A stretch of 64,000 bases of DNA from Leucobacter sp. CX169. GTDB taxonomy: Bacteria; Actinomycetota; Actinomycetes; Actinomycetales; Microbacteriaceae. Location: contig NZ_CP071051.1 of assembly GCF_017161405.1 (NCBI RefSeq), positions 1,798,001 to 1,862,000 on the forward strand, read 5' to 3'. Numbering within the stretch: the first letter of the stretch is position 1; each line of letters begins with the position of its first letter. Below the pieces are notes generated by a model. It ran no database searches and was not told where the DNA came from. It saw only the letters and a list, made by a program, of their open reading frames with translations. A program made the translations under genes and the position numbers. Below, one piece after another: positions 18,460-30,223 of the stretch.

Positions 18460-18462
18460 CTG

Positions 18463-18789
18463 CTACTGGCGCGCCATCAGCTCGCGGCCATAGCCAGAAA
18501 CGAGATCGGCAGGAACCGTATCGGGGACACGGTCGCCCAGCTGGGCGCTCAGGCCCTCAACCAGAGCGAGGCGTCCGCTCACCTCACCCATGATCACGGA
18601 AAGAGGAGTATTGAGCGCGTCGGCAACCGCGGCGAGAATCTCGCTCGAAGCTTCCTTTTGGCCGCGCTCCACTTCGCTCAGGTAGCCGAGCGCAACGCTC
18701 GCCTCACCTGCGACCTGACGAAGGGTGCGACCCTTTTCCAGGCGGAAGTCACGCAGCACATCGCCAATCTCCTGACGCACTAGCACCAT
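18463..18789 (-). CDS. clgR: ClgR-type XRE-family transcription regulator
   Basis: The 108-residue product has an HTH_3 domain (LRDFRLEKGRTLRQVAGEAS and LGYLSEVERGQKEASSEILAAV) that is characteristic of ClgR/PopR regulators of Actinobacteria, which activate clp protease and some DNA-repair genes. The ATG at 18789 is chosen because GAGGAGG stands 7 bases upstream; an in-frame ATG at 18804 would place that site inside the gene. A perfect 7-3-7 inverted repeat lies just upstream. The location between cinA and recA is the usual one in this phylum. Confidence 0.85.
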   Translation of the reverse strand: MVLVRQEIGDVLRDFRLEKGRTLRQVAGEASVALGYLSEVERGQKEASSEILAAVADALNTPLSVIMGEVSGRLALVEGLSAQLGDRVPDTVPADLVSGYGRELMARQ

Positions 18790-18808
18790 GTGCAACCTCC
18801 TCATTCAC

Positions 18809-18825
18809 AACGATCTTGGATCGTT
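18809..18825. promoter_or_regulatory. Inverted repeat AACGATC-TTG-GATCGTT upstream of clgR
   Basis: This is a perfect 7-base inverted repeat with a 3-base centre, 20 bases upstream of the clgR ATG and immediately before its ribosome site. Its place over the likely transcription start fits a repressor or autoregulatory site. It is not an evident match to the ClgR activation consensus, so the binder is unknown. Confidence 0.5.
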
Positions 18826-18953
18826 CGGGTTCTCTACCGTACTCCGAATACCTGCCATCAGCCTATTCGGTTCACCCGACATTTCACCTCGGGCGACACT
18901 GACTGTAACCACAGAATCCGCCGGGGTATTCCTGAGCATGAGCTGAATCTGCG

Positions 18954-19508
18954 TCAGAACGGCTCAGCCTTACCCCCGCGCGGTCCTCCCAATGGCGTGA
19001 GGCCCCTGAGTTCGTGATCCAGCGCGGCCAGCGCGGCCGCTACCGTGGCCGCGCGAATCTCCGCCCGCGAGCCGTCGAGCTGAAGCTCCACCGCACGCTC
19101 CCCCAGCGCTGAGCTGACTCCCACCCAAACCGTGCCCACCGGAGCCCCGGTCTGCGGGTCAGCATCGGGGCCGGCGACCCCGGTCGTCGCCAGTCCGACG
19201 TCCGCGGACAGCAGCTCGCCTTTCGGTCCAGGGACCGCGCACGCCCGGCGCACCCCGGCGGCCATCTGACGCGCGACTTCTGCATCGACTGGTCCGGTAC
19301 GAGCCAGCAGCTCGCGGTCCACCCCGAGCAGGGTTGCTTTCAGCGCGGAGTCGTACGCGACGACGCCACCCGAGACGACAAGCGACGCGCCCGGAACTTC
19401 GATCAGCGCGGCGGCGAGCAGACCACCGGTCAGCGATTCCGCGACGGCGAGGCGCACCCCGAGCTCGGTGGCCCGCAGGATCGCGGCCGACGCGGCGGGC
19501 TTAGTCAT
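18954..19508 (-). CDS. CinA C-terminal-domain protein (nicotinamide-nucleotide amidohydrolase type)
   Basis: The 184-residue product consists only of the CinA C-terminal domain, which in other bacteria is the PncC-type amidase that turns NMN into nicotinate mononucleotide. Conserved parts are LAVAESLTGGLLAAALIEVPGAS, FVSGGVVAY-like SGGVVAYDSALKATLLGV, and VGLATTGVAGPDADPQTGAPVGTVW. The N-terminal MoCF-like domain of full CinA is absent, as is usual in Actinobacteria. The ATG overlaps the pgsA stop codon (ATGA). DNA damage linkage of the cinA-recA pair in some bacteria is known, but here recA has its own promoter. Confidence 0.88.
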   Translation of the reverse strand: MTKPAASAAILRATELGVRLAVAESLTGGLLAAALIEVPGASLVVSGGVVAYDSALKATLLGVDRELLARTGPVDAEVARQMAAGVRRACAVPGPKGELLSADVGLATTGVAGPDADPQTGAPVGTVWVGVSSALGERAVELQLDGSRAEIRAATVAAALAALDHELRGLTPLGGPRGGKAEPF

Positions 19509-20107
19509 GCAGCCGGCGACTTGCTCGGGTTTCGTCCGCGCAGGCGCCCCAGCTCGTAGTCAATACCGCTCGCGATGGTGAGCACGACAGCGATCGTCAT
19601 GGTGACCACGTTGATGGCCCAGAAGGTCACGGCGGGCCAGGAGCCCGCAGCAAAGAGACTGGCGAACGGGAACAGCGCGAACGCGATGGCCACCGACTGG
19701 GCGACCGTCTTGAGCTTGCCCATCCACGCGGCTGCCACGACGACCGAGTGCGCTTCGAAGAGCCGCTGCACGGTCACTCCGATCTCGCGGATCAACACGA
19801 TAGCGGTGACCCACCACGGCAGTTCCGCGAGGATCGAGAGGCCGACCAGCGCCGCCCCCGTCAGGAACTTGTCCGCGATCGGGTCGAGGAGCTTGCCCAG
19901 GTCGGTAATGAGATGGTGCTTACGGGCGAGATAGCCGTCCCACGCGTCGGTCGCGATGGCGATCACGAAGAACGCCCCGGCCGCCCAGCGCAGGGCGCCC
20001 AGCTGTCCGTCGTCGGCCAGCAGCATCCAGATGAAGAACGGGGTGGCAACGATCCGCGCCGCCGTGATGATGTTGGGCGCGTTCCAGTTCGAGGGCTTCG
20101 CGGTCAT
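19505..20107 (-). CDS. pgsA: CDP-diacylglycerol-glycerol-3-phosphate 3-phosphatidyltransferase PgsA
   Basis: PgsA makes phosphatidylglycerol-phosphate from CDP-diacylglycerol in the membrane. The CDP-alcohol phosphotransferase motif is complete as DG-x2-AR-x8-G-x3-D-x3-D in DAWDGYLARKHHLITDLGK followed by LLDPIADKF. The 200-residue protein has about five membrane segments and the N-terminal NAPNIITAARIVATPFFIWML. It follows ftsK after 2 bases and overlaps cinA, so the three genes form one unit. CDP-alcohol enzymes are related, so a phosphatidylinositol-type substrate is possible, but position favours PgsA. Confidence 0.92.
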   Translation of the reverse strand: MTAKPSNWNAPNIITAARIVATPFFIWMLLADDGQLGALRWAAGAFFVIAIATDAWDGYLARKHHLITDLGKLLDPIADKFLTGAALVGLSILAELPWWVTAIVLIREIGVTVQRLFEAHSVVVAAAWMGKLKTVAQSVAIAFALFPFASLFAAGSWPAVTFWAINVVTMTIAVVLTIASGIDYELGRLRGRNPSKSPAA

Positions 20108-20109
20108 AT

Positions 20110-23031
20110 CTAGTCTCTCCCGGTGAGGCCCCAGGCGTCCTCGTCGGGTTCAGCCTCGACTTCCTCGAGACCCTCCTGGTGTCGCGCGATCGGGTCGTCA
20201 TACGGATCGAACGCTGCGGTGACCTGTTGGTCAGGATCAGCGTATCCTCCTTGCGGCGCGAGCGGCTGTGCAGCGGCCGCCGGAGCCGGAGCGGCGGGTG
20301 CGGCAGGCTTCACTCCCCGCATGTCCGCGAGAACCCCGGCGAGCTGGTCGGGCGTAATGAGGACGTCTCGCGCCTTCGATCCCTCGGAGGGGCCGACGAT
20401 GTCACGCGATTCCATGAGGTCCATGAGGCGGCCGGCCTTGGCAAAGCCCACGCGGAGCTTGCGCTGCAACATCGAGGTCGAGCCGAACTGCGAGCTCACC
20501 ACTAGCTCGGCAGCGGCCATCAGCAGCTCGAGGTCGTCCCCGATATCCGCGTCGATCTCGCGCTTCTCGGCCACCTGGGCGACGTCGGCACGATACTCGG
20601 GTCGAGCCTGCTTCTTCACGTGCTCCACGACCCGCTGAATTTCGGCTTCCTGCACCCACGCGCCCTGCACGCGGACGGGCCGCGAGGTGCCCATCGGCAG
20701 GAAGAGCCCGTCTCCCTGCCCGATGAGCTTGTCGGCGCCGGGCTGGTCAAGGATGACGCGTGAGTCGGTAACCGAGGCGACCGCGAAGGCCAGTCGGCTC
20801 GGCACGTTGGCTTTGATCAGGCCGGTGACGACGTCGACGGAGGGGCGCTGCGTCGCGAGCACGAGGTGAATGCCTGCCGCGCGCGCGAGCTGCGTGATCC
20901 GGACGATGGACTCTTCCACGTCGCGCGGGGCGACCAACATCAGGTCGGCGAGCTCGTCCACCACGACGAGCAGGTAGGGGTAGGGCTTGAGCACGCGCTG
21001 GCTGCCCTCGGGCAGCTTCAGGGTGCCATTCTTCACAGCCTCGTTGAAGTCGTCGACGTGACGGAAACCGAAGCTCTCCAGGTCGTCGTAACGCATGTCC
21101 ATCTCTTTCACGACCCACTGCAGCGCCTCGGCTGCCTTCTTCGGGTTCGTGATGATGGGGGTGATGAGGTGGGGCACACCCTGGTAAATCGTGAGTTCGA
21201 CGCGCTTCGGGTCGACGAGCACCATGCGCACCTCGGCCGGCGTGGAGCGCATCAGGATGCTCGTGATCATTGAGTTCACGAAGCTCGACTTACCCGAGCC
21301 GGTCGAACCGGCGACGAGCAGGTGGGGCATCTTCGCGAGGTTCGCGACCACGAACCCGCCCTCGACGTCTTTGCCGACGCCGATGGTCAGCGGATGGGTG
21401 CTCCGCAGCGCCTTCGCAGAGCGCAGCACGTCGCCGAGCACGACGTTTTCGCGGTCCTTGTTCGGGATCTCGATGCCGATGGCGCTCTTCCCGGGAATCG
21501 GCGAGAGGATGCGGACCTCGCTCGAGGCGACCGCGTAGGACAGGTTCTTGGAGAGCGCAGTGACACGCTCCACCTTGACCCCCGGGCCGAGCTCGATCTC
21601 GTACTGAGTGACCGTCGGGCCTCGCGAGAAACCGGTCACCTGCGCGTCGACCTTGAACTGGCCGAGCACCTCGGTGATGGCAGCCATGATCTCGTCGTTC
21701 GCGGCCGAGCGCGCCTTCGCGGGTTCGCCCGCCGCAAGCGTGTTCTGATCGGGCAGGTGGTACTCGCCAGCGGCGGGGTCATGCGCCGGGGCCGCCGAGA
21801 AACTCGGCGCGGGAACCGCGACCGGGGCGGAAGCTGGGGTGGCTACGACCGCCGCATCGTCGGCTGTGCCGAAGTCGCCATAGACCTCGGTGACGGCGTC
21901 GTCGCCGAGCCCGGAGCCGTGCAGCCCCGCTCCCGCGGCGGCGGCCTCCGCCTGGGCGAGGTCGTCAAACAGGCCGGCCGGGAATCCCAGGGAGTCTGTC
22001 GCCTGGGTCTGATCGTCTACGTCGTCGACGATGGCCTGGTCGAAGGCGCGGGCACGCGCCAGGCTGGCAGCGTCTGCAGCGGCGTCCTTGCCGTCGAGCA
22101 CGTCGGCGAGCGCGGCACGATCGCCCGCGTACGCGGGATCTTCCTCGCGACCGGAAGCGTTTCGACGCCACCACGGCAGGCTCTTGCCGTCCCCGGCGTC
22201 GTCATCGTCGCCCGCTTGGTCCTCGATGTCGAAGAGGGTCGTCGAGGGGCCGGGGCGCCCAGCATCAGCCTCGGCGGGCGCCACGGGCTCCCCTGCGCCA
22301 AACAGGTAGCGGTAGGCCTCACCGATGCGGGCGCCGATCCGGCTCGGTGGGGTCTTGGTGATGATGAGGAGCGAGAGCGCGGTGATGATCGCGAGCACCG
22401 GAGCGGCCACCCACACCGTGAGCAGCGCGAGAGGCGCGCCGACCATCCAGCCGACCAGGCCACCGGCCTGTGCAAGCGCGGGCATGCCGTCCTGCGGGCT
22501 CGGCTGGCCGCCGAAGACGTGGCTGAGCCCCGACACCGACAGGATCGCCAGGCTCAGGCCGATCGCGATGCGGCGGTTGTCATGCACGCCCGAGGGGTGG
22601 TTGAAGAGCCAGAACGCGAAGCCAAACATGATGATCGGTAGGCCGAAGGCCACCCGCCCGAAAATCCCGCCGAAGGTCCATGCGTCGAGCTGGGTCGCGA
22701 CGGGGTTACCGATCAAGAACCACTCGACGACCATGCCCGCGATCGCGAGCAGCACGAGGGCAAGAGGGATCCCGTCGCGGCGATCAGCAGGGTCGATCGG
22801 CTCCAGGCGGAAGGCGCGGGCAACACCGCCGACGGCGTGCGCAAGACCCTGCCAGGCGCGCACGACGCCGGACTCGGTGAGCTCAGGTTCGAACGCGACA
22901 GTCTTTGCCGTCGCCGGCGATCTCGTCGATTTCGTCCCCGTCGATTTCGATGCCGAGGAGCGGGAGGTGCCGCCACGGGCGGAACCACCGGATTTGCCCG
23001 CGGTACCGCGCGCCGAAGTCTTGCTGGCCAT
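20110..23031 (-). CDS. ftsK: DNA translocase FtsK/SpoIIIE
   Basis: FtsK pumps chromosomal DNA through the division septum. The 973-residue protein has a basic Ser/Thr-rich N-terminus, four membrane segments at about residues 75-230, an acidic and Ala-rich linker, and a C-terminal motor with [20 protein letters not shown], Walker [16 protein letters not shown] and Walker [17 protein letters not shown], then [22 protein letters not shown]. The gamma domain ([19 protein letters not shown]) that reads oriented DNA motifs is intact. The ATG at 23031 is preferred over a longer frame; AGAGGT precedes it. It leads the ftsK-pgsA-cinA unit. Confidence 0.97.
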   Translation of the reverse strand: MASKTSARGTAGKSGGSARGGTSRSSASKSTGTKSTRSPATAKTVAFEPELTESGVVRAWQGLAHAVGGVARAFRLEPIDPADRRDGIPLALVLLAIAGMVVEWFLIGNPVATQLDAWTFGGIFGRVAFGLPIIMFGFAFWLFNHPSGVHDNRRIAIGLSLAILSVSGLSHVFGGQPSPQDGMPALAQAGGLVGWMVGAPLALLTVWVAAPVLAIITALSLLIITKTPPSRIGARIGEAYRYLFGAGEPVAPAEADAGRPGPSTTLFDIEDQAGDDDDAGDGKSLPWWRRNASGREEDPAYAGDRAALADVLDGKDAAADAASLARARAFDQAIVDDVDDQTQATDSLGFPAGLFDDLAQAEAAAAGAGLHGSGLGDDAVTEVYGDFGTADDAAVVATPASAPVAVPAPSFSAAPAHDPAAGEYHLPDQNTLAAGEPAKARSAANDEIMAAITEVLGQFKVDAQVTGFSRGPTVTQYEIELGPGVKVERVTALSKNLSYAVASSEVRILSPIPGKSAIGIEIPNKDRENVVLGDVLRSAKALRSTHPLTIGVGKDVEGGFVVANLAKMPHLLVAGSTGSGKSSFVNSMITSILMRSTPAEVRMVLVDPKRVELTIYQGVPHLITPIITNPKKAAEALQWVVKEMDMRYDDLESFGFRHVDDFNEAVKNGTLKLPEGSQRVLKPYPYLLVVVDELADLMLVAPRDVEESIVRITQLARAAGIHLVLATQRPSVDVVTGLIKANVPSRLAFAVASVTDSRVILDQPGADKLIGQGDGLFLPMGTSRPVRVQGAWVQEAEIQRVVEHVKKQARPEYRADVAQVAEKREIDADIGDDLELLMAAAELVVSSQFGSTSMLQRKLRVGFAKAGRLMDLMESRDIVGPSEGSKARDVLITPDQLAGVLADMRGVKPAAPAAPAPAAAAQPLAPQGGYADPDQQVTAAFDPYDDPIARHQEGLEEVEAEPDEDAWGLTGRD

Positions 23032-23108
23032 ACCTCTACGGTACAAGCCGCCACCGACGACTGCCCCCTTGGTCGCGGCGTGGTCGGATATCCGGCCGCG
23101 CGGCAGGA

Positions 23109-24125
23109 TCAGCGCCGGCGAAGCCCGCGCACGACCTTTTTGACGAGCGGCAGGCCGTGCGTCCACACGGAGTACCCGGGCCCGGGGCGATCCCAGGAAC
23201 CAGCGAGCAGGTTCTCATGGGATGCGAAGCCCGTCTTGAACGTCGTGACACCGTCGTTGATCAGGCCGCCGAAGTCGTATCGGGTGATGCCGAGGCGCTT
23301 CATCTCGCGGATGGCGTGCCACTTGAGCCCGTAGTTTGCCCGCAGGCGCTGGCCGGTCTCGTTCATGCCGCCATAGAGCTCGAACGCCGTGCGGCCGCTC
23401 TTCGCGAGGAACAGGAACGCCACGGGCTTGCCCTCGACATAGCTCGCCCACACCGGGGCGTCGTCGCCGAGCAGCGAGAACGCGTCGTGGTAGTAGGAGT
23501 CCTCGTGCAGTCCGAAGTCGGCGCGCTCGCTCGTCTCGCGGTACACCTCGAGGCACTCGTCGAGCTGTTCGGCGGTGGTGACCGCGCGAATCTCGAGGGC
23601 CTCCTCGCGAGAGGACTTCCGGACGTACTGCCGATGCTTCTTGGACATGTCGCTCAGCAGCTCGTCCTCGCTGTGCGAGAGGTCAAGAATGAGGGTGCGC
23701 GCTGGCAGCACGGGCGTTGCGGCCTCGCGCCACACCGCGTTGAGCGGGAAGGTGCCAGCGTCCTCATCGGGCTCGATCGACAACGCGACTGCCTTGCGCG
23801 TCCGGCGCACGTATTCCGCGATCGCGTCCGCGACCTCACCTGGCGAGACGGCGTCGATCCTGACGCCCTCGGCATCGCGAGCGAGCACGGGACCGCGGGG
23901 CGCGTAGACGAAGCCGCCGAACGGGCTCGGGAGCTTGCGGGTGAGCAGCTGCGCGGCACCCGCGACGGCGCCCTGTGCGTTTCGCGCCACCACGCGCTCC
24001 GCGCTCCACCGGTGCGCGGACTTCAGCTCGCCCCAGCCCCACAGCTGCAGCGGGTGGCCGCCATTCTCCTTGACGATGGCGTCCCACGCTGCAGGATCGG
24101 TGACGGGGGTTACGGTGAGGCTCAC
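23109..24125 (-). CDS. FemAB/FemX-type peptidoglycan bridge ligase (copy 1)
   Basis: FemABX proteins use aminoacyl-tRNA to add an amino acid to the lipid II stem peptide at the inner membrane face. The 338-residue product shows the family segments [17 protein letters not shown] near the start, [39 protein letters not shown] split over two strands, [25 protein letters not shown] and ITRYDFGGL. It has no signal peptide. The GTG start overlaps the murJ stop codon (GTGA), so it is translated with the flippase. The amino acid added is unknown. A second copy lies upstream of murJ. Confidence 0.85.
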   Translation of the reverse strand: MSLTVTPVTDPAAWDAIVKENGGHPLQLWGWGELKSAHRWSAERVVARNAQGAVAGAAQLLTRKLPSPFGGFVYAPRGPVLARDAEGVRIDAVSPGEVADAIAEYVRRTRKAVALSIEPDEDAGTFPLNAVWREAATPVLPARTLILDLSHSEDELLSDMSKKHRQYVRKSSREEALEIRAVTTAEQLDECLEVYRETSERADFGLHEDSYYHDAFSLLGDDAPVWASYVEGKPVAFLFLAKSGRTAFELYGGMNETGQRLRANYGLKWHAIREMKRLGITRYDFGGLINDGVTTFKTGFASHENLLAGSWDRPGPGYSVWTHGLPLVKKVVRGLRRR

Positions 24126-25738
24126 GAGCGGGTCCTTCCCAGTTTGCGCGCGGAGAACGCGGTGAGCTCGGCGAGCTCCGGCGAACGCAGCAGGCGGAGC
24201 GCGACGAGGTAGACCGCGCTCACGATGACGGCGACAAGTATCGCGAAAAGAATGGCGAACAGTGCGTTCGTGTTGGGGACGAGGGTCTGCGCGCCCCAGC
24301 TCGCCAGCAGGCCGAGGCCGAGCGCCGGGATCGCGGCGAGCACGTATTTGAGGAGGCTCTGGACAATGCGGCGCCCGTCGATCGATTCAATGCGGCGGCG
24401 CAGCAGCCAGACGGCAAGCAGCACCTGCACGATGGTTGCAAACGACCAGATTGCGGCAAACAGAATGCCGATCATATTTCGTGGAGCCATAAGCAAGGTC
24501 AAGGACAGCAGCACCACGATCGCCATTTGCACCGTGGTGAAGAAGAACGGGGTCTTCGTATCGGACAGCGCGTAGAAGGCGCGCTGCACCACGAACAGGA
24601 AGCTGTACGCAGCGAGGCTGATGACGTAGGCCTGCAGCGCGTACGAGAACTGCATCACCTGCCACTCGGTCGCAGCGAAGTTGATGATCCGAGAGATGAA
24701 GGGCGCGGCCGCGAAGATTGCGGCGGCCGCGAGCACCATCACCAGCGAAATCTGCCGCACAGAGGCCGAGAAATCGGTGCGGAACTCTTTCATGCGCCCT
24801 GCCTGACCCCACTCCGATAGCCGGGTGAAGTAGGCGGTGGCGAGCGACACCGCGATTACTGAGTGCGGCATCATAAAGATCAGCCAGACATTCTGCATGG
24901 CGCTGTTGGACACGCCAGAACCTGAGCCAAGCGAGACGATGCGGTTCGTGACGATGCCACCGAGCTGCATGACCACGATGGTGGCAAGGCTCCAGCCAGC
25001 GATACGGGCAGTCTGGCCCAGCCCCACACCCTTCCAGGCAAAATCTGGACGATAGCGAATCCCGGCCTTGTGCCAGGAGAACATCAGGATCGCAGCCTGG
25101 CCCAGCACACCCAACGTCGCAGTGCCCGCCAGCACCCCAATCGACAGCGGCGTCCAGTCCAACGCCGTGCGTTCGCCCGTTCCGTCCGCGCCAAACATGA
25201 CAATAAAGACCACAATGCCGGCGATGCCGATGATGTTGTTGACGACGGGCGCCCAGGTATACGGACCAAAGACGCTGCGTGCATTCAGCACCTCGCCAAG
25301 CACGGTGTACAGGCCGTAGAAGACAATCTGCGGCAAGCACCAGTAGGCGAATGCGGTCGCCAGGGCGAGCTGCGCCGGCGGCCAATCCATCGCAAGCAGC
25401 GAGATCAGGAACGGCGCGGCGAGCATCGCGATCACGGTCACCACGATCAGGGCGACCGAGACGAGGGTCATGATCTTGTTGATGTAGCCGCTGCCTCCGT
25501 CCGGGTTGCGCGCGGCTTTCACGATCTGGGGCACGAGCACAGCGTTCAGCATGCCGCCCATGAGCAAGACATACAGCGTGTTCGGCAGGAGGTTGCCGTT
25601 GGCAAACGCATCGGCGGATACCGAGGCTGTTGAGCCGATGGCGTACGCCAGCAGCATCACCTTCAGGAGGCCGAGGATCCGAGACACCATCGTCCCCGAC
25701 GCCATCACGGCGCTCGCGCGCAGGATACTGCTGCTCAC
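24122..25738 (-). CDS. murJ: MurJ-type lipid II flippase
   Basis: The 538-residue protein has about 14 membrane segments and belongs to the MviN/MurJ family of the MOP superfamily, which flips lipid II across the inner membrane. Signatures include ASAVMASGTMVSRILGLLKVM, NGNLLPNTLYVLLMGGMLNAVLVP, the central AGIRYRPDF and QRAFYALSDTKTPFF. Many Actinobacteria have a longer MurJ elsewhere with a cytoplasmic extension; this copy lacks that part. The GTG start at 25738 follows GAAAGGTGG. It stands between two FemX-type genes and overlaps the downstream one, which supports a cell-wall precursor role. Confidence 0.9.
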   Translation of the reverse strand: MSSSILRASAVMASGTMVSRILGLLKVMLLAYAIGSTASVSADAFANGNLLPNTLYVLLMGGMLNAVLVPQIVKAARNPDGGSGYINKIMTLVSVALIVVTVIAMLAAPFLISLLAMDWPPAQLALATAFAYWCLPQIVFYGLYTVLGEVLNARSVFGPYTWAPVVNNIIGIAGIVVFIVMFGADGTGERTALDWTPLSIGVLAGTATLGVLGQAAILMFSWHKAGIRYRPDFAWKGVGLGQTARIAGWSLATIVVMQLGGIVTNRIVSLGSGSGVSNSAMQNVWLIFMMPHSVIAVSLATAYFTRLSEWGQAGRMKEFRTDFSASVRQISLVMVLAAAAIFAAAPFISRIINFAATEWQVMQFSYALQAYVISLAAYSFLFVVQRAFYALSDTKTPFFFTTVQMAIVVLLSLTLLMAPRNMIGILFAAIWSFATIVQVLLAVWLLRRRIESIDGRRIVQSLLKYVLAAIPALGLGLLASWGAQTLVPNTNALFAILFAILVAVIVSAVYLVALRLLRSPELAELTAFSARKLGRTRS

Positions 25739-25828
25739 TGAAAAGCCACCTTTCTCAACCAGCCGACCGGCTCACCCCCGCCGGGGGCCGTATGCGCACC
25801 GCATCCGGCGTCCCCCAACGAGAAGCTC

Positions 25829-26893
25829 CTAATAGTACGAGTCGTGCTTGAGCGCGAGCGAGACCCGACGAGCGATGCGATCGCCAATCGTCTCCCACAC
25901 CTTCGTCGCGATCCCGCGAAGCGGCAAGTCGAACACCCCAACATAGTCGGTGACGTCCTTCGAGAAGCGCAGCTTGTATTGCCCCACTCCGTACAGCGGG
26001 TGATCCCGATCGTCCATTTGGTCGCTGCGCGGGGCGCCGCAGAGGTCGTGCACGGTCGCGCCGTGCTCTCGGCCCCACAGGATCAGCTCCCACTGCATGC
26101 GGTTCATCGCGCCGTTGGGCAGCTCCCCCGCACGCGTCGAGGCGCCGTCCTTGTAGCAGCTCGTGTGGCCCGCGACGATCCCGAACATACCGGCAACCGC
26201 CACGCCGTCCGCGTAGCCGAGCACCAGCTGTCCTCGACCCGCCTCCTGGAAGGTCTGCCAGAACGTGCGGTAGTACTCGTAAGGCCGAAGAGCGAAGCGT
26301 CCGTCGCCCGTCTCGCCGAGCAGCGCGTACATGATGCGGCAGTTCTCGTCGGTCGTCTCGACCCGACGCGCCTCAAAGCCGGTCTTGTCGGCCTTGCGGA
26401 TCTTCGTGCGCGTGCTTGACGAAAAGCGGCCCATGACCTCGGCCTCGTCACCCGAGACGTCGAGCAGCACCGTCGACTCGTTCGGCAGGATCCGCACGTT
26501 CGCGCGGTATCCCGCCTGCGCGAACGCGGCGAGCGACTCCGCGGTCCGGAGCACGCGGGGCTCAATCTTGAGCAGGAACGCCCCCTGCGAGCGCGCGTAC
26601 TTGGCCAACCGCGCGGACTGCGCGATCGTGCGCTCGGCACCCTCCGCGGCGGGGCCGCCAGGCACGTACCAGAGCTCACCGAGCAGTGGCACGCGCTTGA
26701 CGAGCACGAGGGTGGCCGGGAAGCCATCGTCCCCGACGATCAGGCGTTCCCGGTACCCCTGGAACGCCTTGGCGGCGGCGTACTCGCGGGTCTGCCAGAC
26801 TTCCCCGCCTCCGGGGGTGTCCGCAATGAGTTCCGACCAGCGAGCGGCCTCGGCCTCGCTGGCGATGCGCAGCGAGGCCGTATCGAGCACCAC
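25829..26893 (-). CDS. FemAB/FemX-type peptidoglycan bridge ligase (copy 2)
   Basis: The 354-residue product is a second FemABX-family protein, distinct in sequence from the one at 23109. It shows EVWQTREYAAAKAFQGYRERL, ELWYVPGGPAAEG, DEAEVMGRFSSSTRTKIRKADKTGFE over two helices, the C-terminal GELPNGAMNRMQWELILWG and LYGVGQYKLRFSKDVTDYVGVFDLP. GTG at 26893 or 26890 may be the start; GTGGAGG lies upstream across the rnj stop codon, 4 bases away. The gene is probably co-transcribed with rnj and, after a 90-base gap, with murJ. The added residue is unknown. Confidence 0.85.
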   Translation of the reverse strand: MVLDTASLRIASEAEAARWSELIADTPGGGEVWQTREYAAAKAFQGYRERLIVGDDGFPATLVLVKRVPLLGELWYVPGGPAAEGAERTIAQSARLAKYARSQGAFLLKIEPRVLRTAESLAAFAQAGYRANVRILPNESTVLLDVSGDEAEVMGRFSSSTRTKIRKADKTGFEARRVETTDENCRIMYALLGETGDGRFALRPYEYYRTFWQTFQEAGRGQLVLGYADGVAVAGMFGIVAGHTSCYKDGASTRAGELPNGAMNRMQWELILWGREHGATVHDLCGAPRSDQMDDRDHPLYGVGQYKLRFSKDVTDYVGVFDLPLRGIATKVWETIGDRIARRVSLALKHDSYY

Positions 26894-26897
26894 CTTG

Positions 26898-28574
<1,677 letters not shown>

Positions 28575-28594
28575 GGGGCCTCCTGTGGTTGTGG

Positions 28595-29572
28595 TTAGCG
28601 GGTGGTGCCCGCGACCTTGGGCAATGCGCCGCCAGCGGCGGCATTGCGGTCGGGGCGGAAGTTCGTGAGATCGACGCCGTCAAGGGCGCCTACGAGGGCG
28701 AGTTCGTCCTCGATCATTGCGGCCTCCCACTCCTCCGGCCCCACGAGGGGCAGGCGGACGCGGGGGCTTCCAATACGGCCGAGGCCGTGCAGGATGTACT
28801 TGGCTGCGACCGTACCGGGCACGTGCGTCATGACGGCACGCACGAGTGGCTCGAGGCGCTGGTGCTCGGCCTTCGCCGTGTCCAGGTCACCGCGATTCAC
28901 TGCGTCAACGATGGTGCGGTACGGAGCCGCGGTGACGTTTGCGGTGACACCGATCAGGCCGGAGGCGCCAATCGCGAGGTGCGGCAACACATTGGCGTCG
29001 TCACCCGAGAAGTAGAGCAGGTCAGTCTGGTTCAGCACGCGGCTGACCTCGCTGAAGTCGCCCTTTGCGTCCTTCACCGCCATGATGTTCGGGTGCTTCG
29101 CGAGCCGCAGGATCGTCTCGTACTTGATGGGCACACCGGTGCGACCCGGGATGTCGTACAGGATGACGGGGAGATCCGTTGCGTCCGCGATCATGCGGAA
29201 GTGCGTGAGCAAGCCCGCCTGGGTGGGCTTGTTGTAGTAGGGCGTGACGATCATGACACCGTCAGCGCCGGCCTTCTCTGAGGCCTTGTAGAGCTCGATC
29301 GCGTGCGCCGTCTCGTTTGAGCCGCCGCCCGTAATCACCTTTGCGCGGCCGCCGGAAACCGACTTCGCCACCTCGACCAGCTTGAGTTTCTCGGGGTCGG
29401 TCAGCGTCGAAGTCTCACCGGTGGTGCCGGTCACCACGATGCCATCGGCACCACGTGAAATGCAATCATCGATGTGCTTCTCAGTCGCCGCCCAGTCGAC
29501 CTCGCCGTCGGCGTGGAAGGGGGTGATGAGCGCGACCAGCACCTGGCCGAAAGGATTGGGGGAAGTCGTCAC
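28595..29572 (-). CDS. dapA: 4-hydroxy-tetrahydrodipicolinate synthase DapA
   Basis: DapA condenses pyruvate with aspartate semialdehyde in the lysine/DAP pathway. The 325-residue protein has the phosphate-binding GTTGETSTLTDPEK, the Tyr in LPVILYDIPGRTGVPI and the Schiff-base Lys in IMAVKDAKGDFSEVSRVL. The length is typical for Actinobacteria. The GTG start at 29572 lies 35 bases after the folA stop and continues into rnj. dapB and dapF are also in the window, but no dapD-E genes. Confidence 0.96.
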   Translation of the reverse strand: MTTSPNPFGQVLVALITPFHADGEVDWAATEKHIDDCISRGADGIVVTGTTGETSTLTDPEKLKLVEVAKSVSGGRAKVITGGGSNETAHAIELYKASEKAGADGVMIVTPYYNKPTQAGLLTHFRMIADATDLPVILYDIPGRTGVPIKYETILRLAKHPNIMAVKDAKGDFSEVSRVLNQTDLLYFSGDDANVLPHLAIGASGLIGVTANVTAAPYRTIVDAVNRGDLDTAKAEHQRLEPLVRAVMTHVPGTVAAKYILHGLGRIGSPRVRLPLVGPEEWEAAMIEDELALVGALDGVDLTNFRPDRNAAAGGALPKVAGTTR

Positions 29573-29607
29573 TCCCCTAGGCTACCCGACCAGCCGGTGC
29601 ATCTCGT

Positions 29608-30102
29608 TCAGCCTGGGCGATGGTAACGCTCAAAACGGTACTCGAGACCGGCCTCAGAGACTAGCCACTCCCCCGGATCCGTGAGTTCCCAGGCGTCATC
29701 AATCACGGGCGCGAACGTATCGGCATCGGGCACGTCGAGCCCGATCCTGGTCACGACGAGCTCGCTCGCTCTCGGAAGCGCTGAGCGATACAGCTCGCCG
29801 CCGCCAATCACCCAGACGGGTTCTCCGGGCGCAATCGTCGACAGCGCGGCCTCCAGCCCGGTCGCGGTCTCGGCTCCCTCTGCGACGAGCCCGGGATCAC
29901 GCGAGATCACGATATTGCGCCGACCCGGCAGCGGGCGGAAGCGCTCGGGAAGGGAAAACCAGGTGCGCCGCCCCATCAGTACGGGCGCGCCGAGCGTGAC
30001 GCGCTTGAAGTGCGCGAGGTCCTCCGGCAGGTGCCACGGCATCACGCCGTCCTTGCCGATCGCACCGCCGCGTGCCTCTGCCCAGATCATTCCGATAGTC
30101 AC
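29608..30102 (-). CDS. folA: Dihydrofolate reductase
   Basis: DHFR reduces dihydrofolate with NADPH, which restores the folate oxidised by ThyA. The 164-residue protein starts MTIGMIWAEARGGAIGKDG with MPWHLPEDLAHFK, NIVISRDPG and PVWVIGGGELYRSALPRA, all normal for the family. A GTG at 30102 is the start: AAGGAGG stands 7 bases upstream and the protein length then fits, whereas the open frame extends much further without family sequence. It lies 121 bases after thyA, whose product makes its substrate. Confidence 0.95.
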   Translation of the reverse strand: MTIGMIWAEARGGAIGKDGVMPWHLPEDLAHFKRVTLGAPVLMGRRTWFSLPERFRPLPGRRNIVISRDPGLVAEGAETATGLEAALSTIAPGEPVWVIGGGELYRSALPRASELVVTRIGLDVPDADTFAPVIDDAWELTDPGEWLVSEAGLEYRFERYHRPG

Positions 30103-30223
30103 GGTCGAGCCTCCTTCGGTTCCTACTGCAGTTCGAGCGCACGTTCGCCGCCTCCGACGAAGCAAGCAGAGATCGTTCGGCGCCTCCGCTGCGAAACAGC
30201 TCCTACGAGCCGAACGCGCTGAC

